Assembly: GCA_964594775.1 (NCBI GenBank)
Contig: CAZQNO010000005.1
Location: 11,760-75,759, forward strand
Source of the DNA: CAYFVU01 sp964594775
GTDB taxonomy: Bacteria; Spirochaetota; Spirochaetia; DSM-16054; Sediminispirochaetaceae
DNA length: 64,000 nt
Direction: 5' to 3'
Part shown: positions 7,412 through 14,741 of the stretch, one piece after another
Numbering within the stretch: the stretch's first letter is position 1
How the letters are laid out: every line of letters starts with the position of its first letter
Program-made: the position numbers and the translations under genes
The notes under the pieces: generated by a model
Database searches by the model: none
Told to the model about the DNA's origin: nothing
Seen by the model: the letters and a program-made list of their open reading frames with translations, nothing else

Positions 7412-8527
7412 ATGTCTCTCGAACGAATATCTTATATCAGCCTGCCGGAGGAAAGTGCACGGAAAATTGAGGGATTCAGTGTCTCTGCCGATATCCCGCT
7501 GCCGGTAGAACCGCCTCCCGGGAGCGATGAGTTTCATATCGATAGCCTCTCTTGGGAGATGATTATCTCCGCCATGCTCAAGATCTTCGCCTACCGACCC
7601 GATCACCGGCACATCGACTATTACCGCCGCTTCATCTACGCCGTGCAGCCGAATATCGTCGCAGAGTTGAATCAGACGGGAATAGTAAAGGCAAAGCAGC
7701 AGGACTTCGCCGTGGCCGAGGAGATCTTCCGCTCACTCGTCAATCTGGCTCCCGAATTCGAGAGCTCTCATGTAAACCTTGCTCTGGTCCTCGAGCAGCG
7801 CGGCGAGGCCGATGAGCGGCACTACAGGGAAGAGGAGGCGGATTCCCTCTACGAGCAAGCCCTGGCCGTCTATTGCGAGGCGATTTCTCGTCATCCGGAT
7901 TCGGCCGATATCCGCTACAACGCCGGACACTTCTTTCTCAAGCGGGGAAATCTCCACAGGGCGAAGGAGGAGCTTGCTGCGTACCTCCGTCTCTCCGAAG
8001 AGACGAGTAAAAACGGGAAGAATCGATCGGAGGTTGAACAGCTTCTCGGACGGTTCGAGGAGAGCGGAGACAGGGACCGAATCTTCACCGAAGCCTACGA
8101 TTTTATTCGAATGGGCGATGAAGAGCGGGGCTTAGCGCGAATACGCGAATTCCTGGACAAGAATCCGGATGTAGGGAACGGCTGGTTTCTCTTAGGCTGG
8201 GGACTTCGCAGGCTCAAACGGTGGCAGGAGGCCTCAGAAGCTTTCCAGCGCAGCATAGAGCTGGAAGCGTGCACTGTTGATTCCTACAATGAGCTGGCAA
8301 TCTGCTTGATGGAATTGGGATCGTACGAGGATGCGAGACACCGGCTCGAGCAAGCCCTCCGATTCGAACCGGAAAATACCAAGATCATCTCGAATCTCGG
8401 TGTCCTCGCTCTTAAGAAGGGTGAATTAGATCTCGCCGGCCGCTTCTTCCGAACCATTCTCGAGATAGATCCGGAGGACACCATTGCGCCCCGCTACCTC
8501 GAGGAAATCTCTTCCCGCTCCGGGTGA
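7412..8527 (+). CDS. Tetratricopeptide-repeat protein
   Basis: A 371-residue cytoplasmic protein without a signal peptide. After about 70 unique N-terminal residues it is built of TPR units. Clear examples are AEEIFRSLVNLAPEFESSHVN (first block), the pair around 150-185, and three consecutive C-terminal repeats from about 265 to 365 (GWFLLGWGLRRLKRWQEA, SYEDARHRLEQALRFEP). TPRs bind protein partners. Being 1 base downstream of the PilZ gene, it may be the adaptor for that c-di-GMP receptor; this is inference from position only. Its stop lies just before the decayed intron that runs in from the opposite strand. Confidence 0.8.
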   Translation: MSLERISYISLPEESARKIEGFSVSADIPLPVEPPPGSDEFHIDSLSWEMIISAMLKIFAYRPDHRHIDYYRRFIYAVQPNIVAELNQTGIVKAKQQDFAVAEEIFRSLVNLAPEFESSHVNLALVLEQRGEADERHYREEEADSLYEQALAVYCEAISRHPDSADIRYNAGHFFLKRGNLHRAKEELAAYLRLSEETSKNGKNRSEVEQLLGRFEESGDRDRIFTEAYDFIRMGDEERGLARIREFLDKNPDVGNGWFLLGWGLRRLKRWQEASEAFQRSIELEACTVDSYNELAICLMELGSYEDARHRLEQALRFEPENTKIISNLGVLALKKGELDLAGRFFRTILEIDPEDTIAPRYLEEISSRSG

Positions 8528-8592
8528 AGGCCCTGGAACAGTAGTCGTCTTCTCCGGGTAGAATCGGAGAATTGCGCCCCGAAGCCCCCACA

Positions 8593-8625
8593 GACCCGGA
8601 CGAGCCCAATTAAGGCATCCGGTTC
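8593..8625 (-). ncRNA. Group II intron domain V-like hairpin
   Basis: A 33-base hairpin reading GAACCGGATGCC, loop TTAATT, then GGGCTCGTCCGGGTC on the minus strand. Length, base-paired arms and the two-base bulge resemble the 34-base catalytic domain V. The pairing has one mismatch, and the usual AGC triad at the base reads GAAC, which suggests decay or a divergent class. Confidence 0.55.
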
Positions 8626-8645
8626 CTCCGAGATGAAGATTCGCA

Positions 8646-8801
8646 TCAGATAAGAGAATGATAGATTCTCGGCCGCTCAAGGGGATAACGGGCAAGCAGC
8701 AGGTGTAATTTAGTCCAATGCAGCTGTGCCGTGCGCGATCGCCGGTTCAGCAACGTGTACCACAGCCGTTTTACCCGTTCATAGAACGCTTCGCGCTTTG
8801 A
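8646..8801 (-). pseudogene. C-terminal remnant of group II intron reverse transcriptase/maturase
   Basis: A 51-codon open stretch preceded in frame by a stop. It contains RVKRLWYTLLNRRS and ends YPLERPRIYHSLI followed by TGA. The pattern LxxLNRRS, a tryptophan, then YPLxxPRIYxSL-stop is the usual end of bacterial group II intron-encoded proteins. No start codon, RT palm (YADD) or domain X remains upstream. The domain-V-like hairpin follows 20 bases after the stop, as expected. Confidence 0.6.
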
Positions 8802-8915
8802 TCACTCTCACGCGCAAGACTCGCTTCCGGCAGTTTGCCAACCTTTACCGGACAGGAGTTTCACCTGCCGGGTTATGTGAAGAAATTTTGGTCTTGTCGG
8901 CGCTCGAGCCGCCGT

Positions 8916-9548
8916 TCAGCCTCGAAAGCGGCCGCGGCCCCTGTCGAGGGCGGCGAGGATTTCTGCGGTGGTTTCGGCCCACATTCCCTCTTCGTACCAG
9001 CCGGCCATGGTGAGGAGAAAATTCCGATATATCCGGGCGAACTCCTTTGCCGCCTCCTTGTCGTCCTGCTTCTTTTCGTAGAGTTCCATCATCCGCGGAT
9101 TCTCGCCCTTCCATTGGCTCTTCATTTCATCGACCTTCTTCGGCGCCTCTATCCAACGGGCGATCTCCCTTCCCTCGCCGTCCCAGATCGAGACCACAGG
9201 AATGTGGGTATCTCCGTCTTTTTTATAGCGATTCATTAGGCGGTGGTGCTCGCTGCCGCGGAAGATCCGCAGGGGAATATCCGCCCGGCCGAAGAGGTCG
9301 GCAAGTATCGGAATGGTGCAGGCCGAGTCTCCACACCAATCCTCGGTATTCACCGTCGCCCGCACAGGCTGCACCTGTGCGGCCGCCTTTTCTCTTAACA
9401 GTGTTACCTGTTCATCTTCCGCCCTGCCGCGCGCCGTTTGCAGCAGTTTTTTTACGATGGACCGATAGCTGCGCAGGTCGGCGGCATAGCTTTCCGGGTC
9501 CATCCCCTTAGCGAAGTATTCTTCTGTGAGAAGTTCTAAGTAGTTCAT
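8916..9548 (-). CDS. Thioredoxin-family protein with WCGDSAC motif
   Basis: A 210-residue protein. Residues 1-60 are helical, then comes a thioredoxin-like core. The active-site region reads DWCGDSAC (C72, C77), so the second cysteine is four residues after the first (CX4C) rather than the CxxC of thioredoxin. A cis-proline follows in HIPVVSIWD (about 116). This matches the Thioredoxin_9-type family found in Firmicutes and others, whose role is unclear. I used the ATG rather than the TTG one codon upstream. No good Shine-Dalgarno is visible. It has no signal peptide and stands alone between the intron remnant and the xanthine dehydrogenase genes. Confidence 0.7.
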   Translation of the reverse strand: MNYLELLTEEYFAKGMDPESYAADLRSYRSIVKKLLQTARGRAEDEQVTLLREKAAAQVQPVRATVNTEDWCGDSACTIPILADLFGRADIPLRIFRGSEHHRLMNRYKKDGDTHIPVVSIWDGEGREIARWIEAPKKVDEMKSQWKGENPRMMELYEKKQDDKEAAKEFARIYRNFLLTMAGWYEEGMWAETTAEILAALDRGRGRFRG

Positions 9549-9610
9549 CAATGGGCATGATAGGCGCTAACGGGAAAAGCATCAAGGCAAGGGGAACGGC
9601 TCTAAAAGCC

Positions 9611-9631
9611 GGTCCGCCGCAAGGGCGGACC
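9611..9631 (-). terminator. Hairpin after the first xanthine dehydrogenase gene set
   Basis: GGTCCGCC (9611-9618) pairs perfectly with GGCGGACC (9624-9631) over a 5-base loop. On the minus strand it lies 19 bases beyond the stop of the Mo subunit and is followed by GGCTTTTAG. The short T-run makes it a weak intrinsic terminator or an mRNA 3'-end stabiliser. Confidence 0.45.
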
Positions 9632-9649
9632 GTACAGTCTCTACCGCGC

Positions 9650-11950
9650 TTAGGCGTTGAGCTTCTTTTTCTTCAGCTCCCAGTACACGCGTTCGGGAGT
9701 CGCGGGAATGTGAGGCACCTCAATATCCACCGCATTGCGTAGGGCATTGGCGATCGCCGGAGAGGCGGCGGTAATCGACGGCTCTCCGATACCCTTGGCG
9801 CCGAAAGGGCCCTTGCCCGATTCGGATTGAAGAATAATTGAGGTAAAATCGGGAACGTCCTTGCTTGTCGGAACGAGATACTCGGTGAGATTCCAGGAAA
9901 GGGGTACTCCTTCCTTCTCCAGATAATCCTCCATCAGTGCAAAACCGATTCCCTGAGTCGCCCCTCCTTCGATCTGTCCCTCGACCCGCTTGACGTTTAT
10001 CGCCTTTCCCACGTCGTGCGCGGCGGCGTATTTCAGCACATCTACCTTTCCCGTTTCAAGGTCTACCTCGACCTCCGCCGCCTGGGCGCTGAAGGTCCAG
10101 TCGTTGTAGACGGGATCCTTGATCACATTCGTTTTGATCTCGTCGGTAAAAGCCGCCTTGTAGGTCGCCAGACTCTGTATCTGAATACCCTCGGCGGCGC
10201 AGGCTTTTATCACCTTTACCAGTTCGATCTTCACCTCGCTCTTTTCCGTGGAAAACACCATCTTGTCGCGGATGTCCAGATCGTCTGCATTCACCGAGAG
10301 GAGCTCGGCAGCCTTGTCCAAGATGACCTTCCGTACATTCTCCGCCGCCATCTTTGTGGCGTTTCCCGACATAAAGAGAGCCCGGGTTGCAGTGACCGTA
10401 CCGGCCAGGGGAGTGACCTGAGAATCGGTGGAGATGACGTGCACCTCCTCAAGCTTGGTACCGAGCAGCTCGGCGGCTATGGCCCTGATCGACTCCCGCT
10501 GACCACCGCCAAGGTCGGGGATACCGCAGCGTACCACCGCCGAACCGTCCATCTCAAGTCCCACCCAGGAACTGGCCGTATCGTGGAGGTAGGTCATTCT
10601 CCCATAGGACTGCCAGGAACAGGCAAATCCCCGCCCCACCTTCTTATTCGGTCCCGACGGTTTGGACGGGCTGCCTAAGGCTTCAATGGCTTTTTCCGCC
10701 GCTTCCTCCAGCAGTACGTCGGAAGGAATGCTCTGAAAGTTCGCCGTCTCATCGCCCCGCTTGTAGAAATTCTTTTTTCTCAACTCGAGGGGATCCATCC
10801 CAAGTTCCTTTGCCAGGGCATCCATCTGCGATTCATAAGCGAAGGCGACCTGCATCCCGCCGAAGCCGCGAAAGGCGCTGGTCATGACGTTGTTCGTCAA
10901 GACGGAGTAGCCGTCGGTCTTTACATTGGGTATCCGGTAGGGGCCGGTGGAGTGTACCGTCGAATAGAGAAGCACCCACGGGCTGAGCATTACATAGGCG
11001 CCGGAATCGGAAATGAGTTCGGCCTGCATTGCCGTCAGCGTCCCGTCCTTCTTCGCGCCGGTTTTATAGCGCATCACATAGGGATGGCGCTTCTGTCGTC
11101 CGAAGCCCATCTCTTCCCGCGTAAAGGCCATCTTCACCGGCCTGCGGGTATACCAGGTGAGGAGGGAGAGAAAGACCTCGACGGTAAGGTCCTCCTTTCC
11201 GCCGAAACCGCCGCCGATTATTGTTCCTATCGTACGCACACGGCTCTCCGGCAGGCCAAGGACCGCCGCCACGTCGCGGTAATGCTCCACCACCTGAGTT
11301 GCGTAGCGGATGTTTATCACCCCCATGTCGTCGATCCAGGCGATACCCGCCTCCGGCTCCATGTGGGCATGTTCCTGTCGGGGCGTGCGGTACTCTCTCT
11401 CCACTATTACGTCCGCCTCGGCGAAGCCCTTCTCCACATCACCCTTTCGAAGGGCCCAGTTAGCGATAACATTGTTGTCGCCGTGGATCTTCGGCGCGTT
11501 AGGCTTCATCGCCTCCTTTGGATCGAAGACTCCGGGGGTCTCTTCGTAGTCGATCTCTATCAGTTCGATTGCGTCTCTTGCCAGTTCGGGACTCTCGGCG
11601 GCGACGAGGGCGATAGGTTCGCCGAAATAGCGGACCGTGTCGCTTGCCAGAATCCGCTGCTTCGCCTCCAAGAGGCCCACTTCGGTGGTCTGGCCCACCA
11701 CGTTCTTTGCCGACTCGTTGTGCGGCACGTCCTTGTAGGTGAGAACCCGTTCAACTCCCTCGAGAGCCTCGGCCTTCGAAATATCCAAACGGGTAATCTT
11801 TGCCGAAGGTTTTGTCGACCGAAAGACCTTTGCGTAGAGGGTCCCCGGCAGAATGAAGTCTTCGGCGTAGACGACGTTTCCCATCACCTTGTCTTTTTCG
11901 TCGCAGCCGTCGGCCCTCGTGCCGATTATGCTAAACTCTTTCTTACTCAT
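9650..11950 (-). CDS. Xanthine-dehydrogenase-family molybdopterin-binding subunit (set A)
   Basis: A 766-residue Mo-hydroxylase large subunit. The N-terminal hammerhead domain (DEKDKVMGNVVYAED) is followed by two Mo-co-binding domains. GGGFGGK lies at 246-252, AFRGFGG near 359-365 (R361 is the substrate-positioning arginine of xanthine dehydrogenases), and the catalytic glutamate is E723 in KGIGEPS. These are all the residues expected of an active purine or aldehyde hydroxylase. A strong GAGGAGGGG site precedes the ATG, which overlaps the stop of the [2Fe-2S] subunit by one base. It is the last gene of the FAD, Fe-S, Mo series. Substrate unknown; xanthine or a related N-heterocycle is most likely. 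Confidence 0.9.
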   Translation of the reverse strand: MSKKEFSIIGTRADGCDEKDKVMGNVVYAEDFILPGTLYAKVFRSTKPSAKITRLDISKAEALEGVERVLTYKDVPHNESAKNVVGQTTEVGLLEAKQRILASDTVRYFGEPIALVAAESPELARDAIELIEIDYEETPGVFDPKEAMKPNAPKIHGDNNVIANWALRKGDVEKGFAEADVIVEREYRTPRQEHAHMEPEAGIAWIDDMGVINIRYATQVVEHYRDVAAVLGLPESRVRTIGTIIGGGFGGKEDLTVEVFLSLLTWYTRRPVKMAFTREEMGFGRQKRHPYVMRYKTGAKKDGTLTAMQAELISDSGAYVMLSPWVLLYSTVHSTGPYRIPNVKTDGYSVLTNNVMTSAFRGFGGMQVAFAYESQMDALAKELGMDPLELRKKNFYKRGDETANFQSIPSDVLLEEAAEKAIEALGSPSKPSGPNKKVGRGFACSWQSYGRMTYLHDTASSWVGLEMDGSAVVRCGIPDLGGGQRESIRAIAAELLGTKLEEVHVISTDSQVTPLAGTVTATRALFMSGNATKMAAENVRKVILDKAAELLSVNADDLDIRDKMVFSTEKSEVKIELVKVIKACAAEGIQIQSLATYKAAFTDEIKTNVIKDPVYNDWTFSAQAAEVEVDLETGKVDVLKYAAAHDVGKAINVKRVEGQIEGGATQGIGFALMEDYLEKEGVPLSWNLTEYLVPTSKDVPDFTSIILQSESGKGPFGAKGIGEPSITAASPAIANALRNAVDIEVPHIPATPERVYWELKKKKLNA

Positions 11951-12450
11951 TACTTTCCCCTCCTCGAAGCCTCATAGATCGCGTTCGAGGCATCTTCGAT
12001 CGCGTCGACTATTTTCACATACCCCGTACAACGGCAGAGGTTTCCAGAAATTGCATCCCGAATTTCCTCCCTGCTGGGCTTCGGATTATCGTCGAGCAGA
12101 GCCTTGGCGGTCATCAAAAAACCGGGAGTACAGAAGCCGCACTGCACCGCCTCATGCGTGACAAAGGCCTCCTGAAGCGGATGCATCTTATCCCATGTGC
12201 CGAGCGATTTAACCGTATAGACATGCGTGCCCTGGGCCTGCAGGGCGGCGGTGCAGCAGGAGAGCGTGGCAATTCCGTCCATGATAACGGTACAGGCTCC
12301 GCAGTCACCGTTATCGCAGCCCTTCTTCACCTCGACGAATCCCTCTTCTCGAAGGAAGTCGAGGAGGGTTTTCTCCGCCCGTACCTTGCCGTGCACCCGT
12401 TTGTCGTTCACATATACCGATAGGTCGTAGAGTTCCGATTTATACTCCAT
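11950..12450 (-). CDS. Xanthine-dehydrogenase-family [2Fe-2S] subunit (set A)
   Basis: A 166-residue electron-transfer subunit with all eight cluster ligands. C45, C50, C53 and C65 belong to the plant-type ferredoxin domain (CDNGDCGAC). C104, C107, C139 and C141 belong to the helical domain (QCGFCTPG and CRCTGY). I started at MEYKSELYDL because GGAGG lies 6 bases upstream and the ATG then stands one base after the stop of the FAD subunit. A longer in-frame reading would reach into that gene. It passes electrons from the Mo site to the FAD subunit. Confidence 0.92.
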   Translation of the reverse strand: MEYKSELYDLSVYVNDKRVHGKVRAEKTLLDFLREEGFVEVKKGCDNGDCGACTVIMDGIATLSCCTAALQAQGTHVYTVKSLGTWDKMHPLQEAFVTHEAVQCGFCTPGFLMTAKALLDDNPKPSREEIRDAISGNLCRCTGYVKIVDAIEDASNAIYEASRRGK

Positions 12451-12451
12451 C

Positions 12452-13309
12452 TTATCCCTCCAATCCTGCGGCGGTTCCCACCGCCTGGCGTACTTGTCGT
12501 TTTGCAATTTCCATTCGATATTCCGCCGTACCTCTCACATCGGTGATCGGGCTGATGTCCTTTTCCAGCTCCTTCACCGCAGCGGCAATGGTTTCGGCAT
12601 CGAGTTTCTTCCCCATTAAGTAGTTCTCACAGGAAGCCGCTCTTGCCGGTTTCGGCGCAACACCGCCGAGGGCTATCTTTACCTCCTTTACTTCGGCACC
12701 ATCGAGTTCCATTGCCGCGGCGGCGGAGGAAACCGAGCAGGAATACCCGTTCCGCAGGCCGAGCTTTATCATCTTCGCCCTCTTTGTTCGACTCAAGGGT
12801 ATGATAATCGACTCGATTATTTCATTCGCTTCGAGACTCGTTTTATTTACTCCGAGAAAGAAGTCGGAGAGTTTTATCACCCGCCGGCCCTTCGCACTCA
12901 CCGTTTGCAGCTCGGCATCCAAAACAATTAGAATCGGCGCAGTATCGGCAATGGGAGAGGCGTCGGCAAGATTGCCGCCGAGAGTCGCCCGGTTCCGCAC
13001 CAGGGGATTGGCAAAAGTCAGAAGGGTCTCCTGAAAGTACGGCAGACGCTTCCGTACCTTTTCGTTTTCCAAAAGTTCTCGCATCGTCACTCCTGCGCCT
13101 ATTCGGAGTGATCCGTCGCTCTCCTCTATTGTTTCGAGCTCTTTTACTCTGGTGACGTCGATGAGGATACCCTCCTTGATATCACCCTTTTTTATGTTGG
13201 CAAGGAGATTCGTGCCGCCGGCGAGTATCCGCGCCCGCTCTCGTTCTTCTTCCTTGACCTTGAGAATATCTTCCAGCGTATCGGATTGCAGAAATCGAAA
13301 GGCTCTCAT
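12452..13309 (-). CDS. Xanthine-dehydrogenase-family FAD-binding subunit (set A, CoxM-like)
   Basis: A 285-residue FAD-binding_5 protein. The pyrophosphate loop reads LAGGTNLLANIK (about 29-40), and the second FAD motif TLGGNLADASPIAD lies near 107-120, followed by a CO-dehydrogenase-flavoprotein C-terminal domain. It receives electrons from the [2Fe-2S] subunit and passes them to NAD+ or another acceptor. AAGGAGGGG precedes the ATG, which overlaps the end of the set B [2Fe-2S] gene by 4 bases. All six Mo-hydroxylase genes therefore form one transcription unit, with set B first and set A second. Confidence 0.9.
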   Translation of the reverse strand: MRAFRFLQSDTLEDILKVKEEERERARILAGGTNLLANIKKGDIKEGILIDVTRVKELETIEESDGSLRIGAGVTMRELLENEKVRKRLPYFQETLLTFANPLVRNRATLGGNLADASPIADTAPILIVLDAELQTVSAKGRRVIKLSDFFLGVNKTSLEANEIIESIIIPLSRTKRAKMIKLGLRNGYSCSVSSAAAAMELDGAEVKEVKIALGGVAPKPARAASCENYLMGKKLDAETIAAAVKELEKDISPITDVRGTAEYRMEIAKRQVRQAVGTAAGLEG

Positions 13310-13818
13310 TTACCCCTCCTTGAGTTTGCGTGTTTTGCGCTTCCGGAAGCGCTCATTTTTTCCGCGCCGCTTTTTACCGCACGAAATATATTTTCATAGC
13401 CGGTACATCTGCAGAGGTTTCCCCGCAGGGCCTCCTTTATGTCGTCGATATTCGGCTTCGGCTTTTCCCAGACCAGCGCGACGGAAGAGAGAACCATGCC
13501 GGGCGTACAAAAACCGCACTGCACCGCTCCTTCCTCTACGTAGGCCTCCTGCATGGGGTGGTCCCTGTTTCCCTCGCTAAGGCCTTCGATCGTCACGACT
13601 TCCTTTCCGTCGCATACGGCGGCAAGGAGCTGACAGGAGAGGACCGGCGTATCGTCGAGCAGGACCGTACAGGCCCCGCACTCACCGATGCCGCAGCCGT
13701 ACTTCGCTCCGGTGAGATGAAACCGCTCTCGCAGTACATTCAGCAATGTTTCTTGAGGCTCGACTTCAAGGATGTGTTCCCGTCCGTTGATGGTCACTGT
13801 TATTTTTACCGCGCTCAT
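13306..13818 (-). CDS. Xanthine-dehydrogenase-family [2Fe-2S] subunit (set B)
   Basis: A 170-residue subunit with ligands C42, C47, C50 and C62 (CGIGECGAC) and C101, C104, C136 and C138 (QCGFCTPG, CRCTGY). The core is collinear with the set A subunit but clearly diverged. The C-terminal 20 residues (MSASGSAKHANSRRGK) are extra and hydrophilic. The start overlaps the stop of the set B FAD subunit by one base, with GAGGAG upstream. Confidence 0.92.
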   Translation of the reverse strand: MSAVKITVTINGREHILEVEPQETLLNVLRERFHLTGAKYGCGIGECGACTVLLDDTPVLSCQLLAAVCDGKEVVTIEGLSEGNRDHPMQEAYVEEGAVQCGFCTPGMVLSSVALVWEKPKPNIDDIKEALRGNLCRCTGYENIFRAVKSGAEKMSASGSAKHANSRRGK

Positions 13819-14741
13819 TAGTTTTTCTCCTCGCTTTTCCCTTCACGGAAATCCCGGCCGCCGGCGTTCGCCCAGGCGGCAAAGACGGCGTCCCGGATGA
13901 GGACCTTCATTACCCGCATGCGGTAGCGTACCGTTGATCTCACATCCTCAATCGGCTGAATATCCTCTCCGATGAGAGCGGCTGCCTTCTTTATCGTCTG
14001 CGAGTCGATTTTTTTGCCCCTCAGCGCCTCTTCCACATGCGGGACCCGTATCGGCATAGGTGCCACAGCGCCTGCGGCGATGCGTATTTCACTGCACTCT
14101 TTACCGTCCCGCTGCAGGAACACGGCACAATTGGCCTTTGCCACGTCGAGCTTGACCCTCGCACTCCGCAGAAAAGAGGTTCCGTAGTCTCCCTCTGGTT
14201 TCGGCACATTGATGCTCACGATGCATTCATCCTCTTCCAGTACCGTGCTCCCGGGGCCTGTAAAAATCTTCTCAACAGCCACATTCCGATATGAGACTTC
14301 ATTTCCCTTCATCGATGCAAGCCGGCATTCGGCCCTAAGAGTCATGAGGGGCGGCGGTGTATCCGCCGCCGGAGAGGCGTTGGCGATATTACCGGCGATT
14401 GTGGCGGTGTTGCGTATCTGCATACCGCCCACGCTGTTAATCGCCGAATGCAGACCGATGTAATCCTTTTGCACGAGGGAATTGGTCTCTACCGTACGCA
14501 TCGGCACCATGGCGCCGATGTGAAGACCCGAGTCGTCGGCGGAGAACTCCATCAGTCCCTCTACCTTACCGATATAGATCACCTGCTGCGGTGCGGCTGT
14601 CTTCAATTTGAGCCGGTTTACGAGATCGGTTCCGCCGGCCAGACACATCGATCCCGGCTTCTGCAGGGAGCTGAGGAGCTCTAGGAGAGTGCCCGGCGCG
14701 AGATACTCGAAGCTGTGTGATATGATTTTGGTATTAGTCAT
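13818..14741 (-). CDS. Xanthine-dehydrogenase-family FAD-binding subunit (set B)
   Basis: A 307-residue CoxM-like flavoprotein. LAGGTDLVNRL (about 33-43) and TIAGNIANASPAADTPPP (about 112-129) are the two FAD-binding segments. The C-terminal flavoprotein domain ends near residue 285 and is followed by a charged tail. GGGGGAGG lies just before the ATG, and the gene overlaps the large subunit by 8 bases. It probably transfers electrons to NAD+, though the acceptor cannot be read from the sequence. Confidence 0.9.
   Translation of the reverse strand: MTNTKIISHSFEYLAPGTLLELLSSLQKPGSMCLAGGTDLVNRLKLKTAAPQQVIYIGKVEGLMEFSADDSGLHIGAMVPMRTVETNSLVQKDYIGLHSAINSVGGMQIRNTATIAGNIANASPAADTPPPLMTLRAECRLASMKGNEVSYRNVAVEKIFTGPGSTVLEEDECIVSINVPKPEGDYGTSFLRSARVKLDVAKANCAVFLQRDGKECSEIRIAAGAVAPMPIRVPHVEEALRGKKIDSQTIKKAAALIGEDIQPIEDVRSTVRYRMRVMKVLIRDAVFAAWANAGGRDFREGKSEEKN

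Larger units (their letters stand above)
8555..8885 (-). mobile_element. Decayed group II intron remnant
   Basis: On the minus strand, in order, there is an intron-5'-like segment (about 8885-8805, with GGTGAAACTCC and GGAAGCGAGTCT), the last 51 codons of an intron reverse transcriptase, and a domain-V-like hairpin followed by GTGGGGG and a CTACCCGG end near 8555. The order RT C-terminus, domain V, 3' end is that of a group II intron. Nearly all of domains I-IV and the reverse transcriptase are missing, so it is a deletion derivative and not mobile. Both boundaries are approximate. This explains the otherwise gene-free stretch 8528-8915. Confidence 0.6.

Noticed and set aside
10952..11977. 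341-codon open frame opposite the set A Mo subunit
   Set aside because: It is antisense to a well-supported gene, has no recognisable domain, and reflects codon bias of the real strand.
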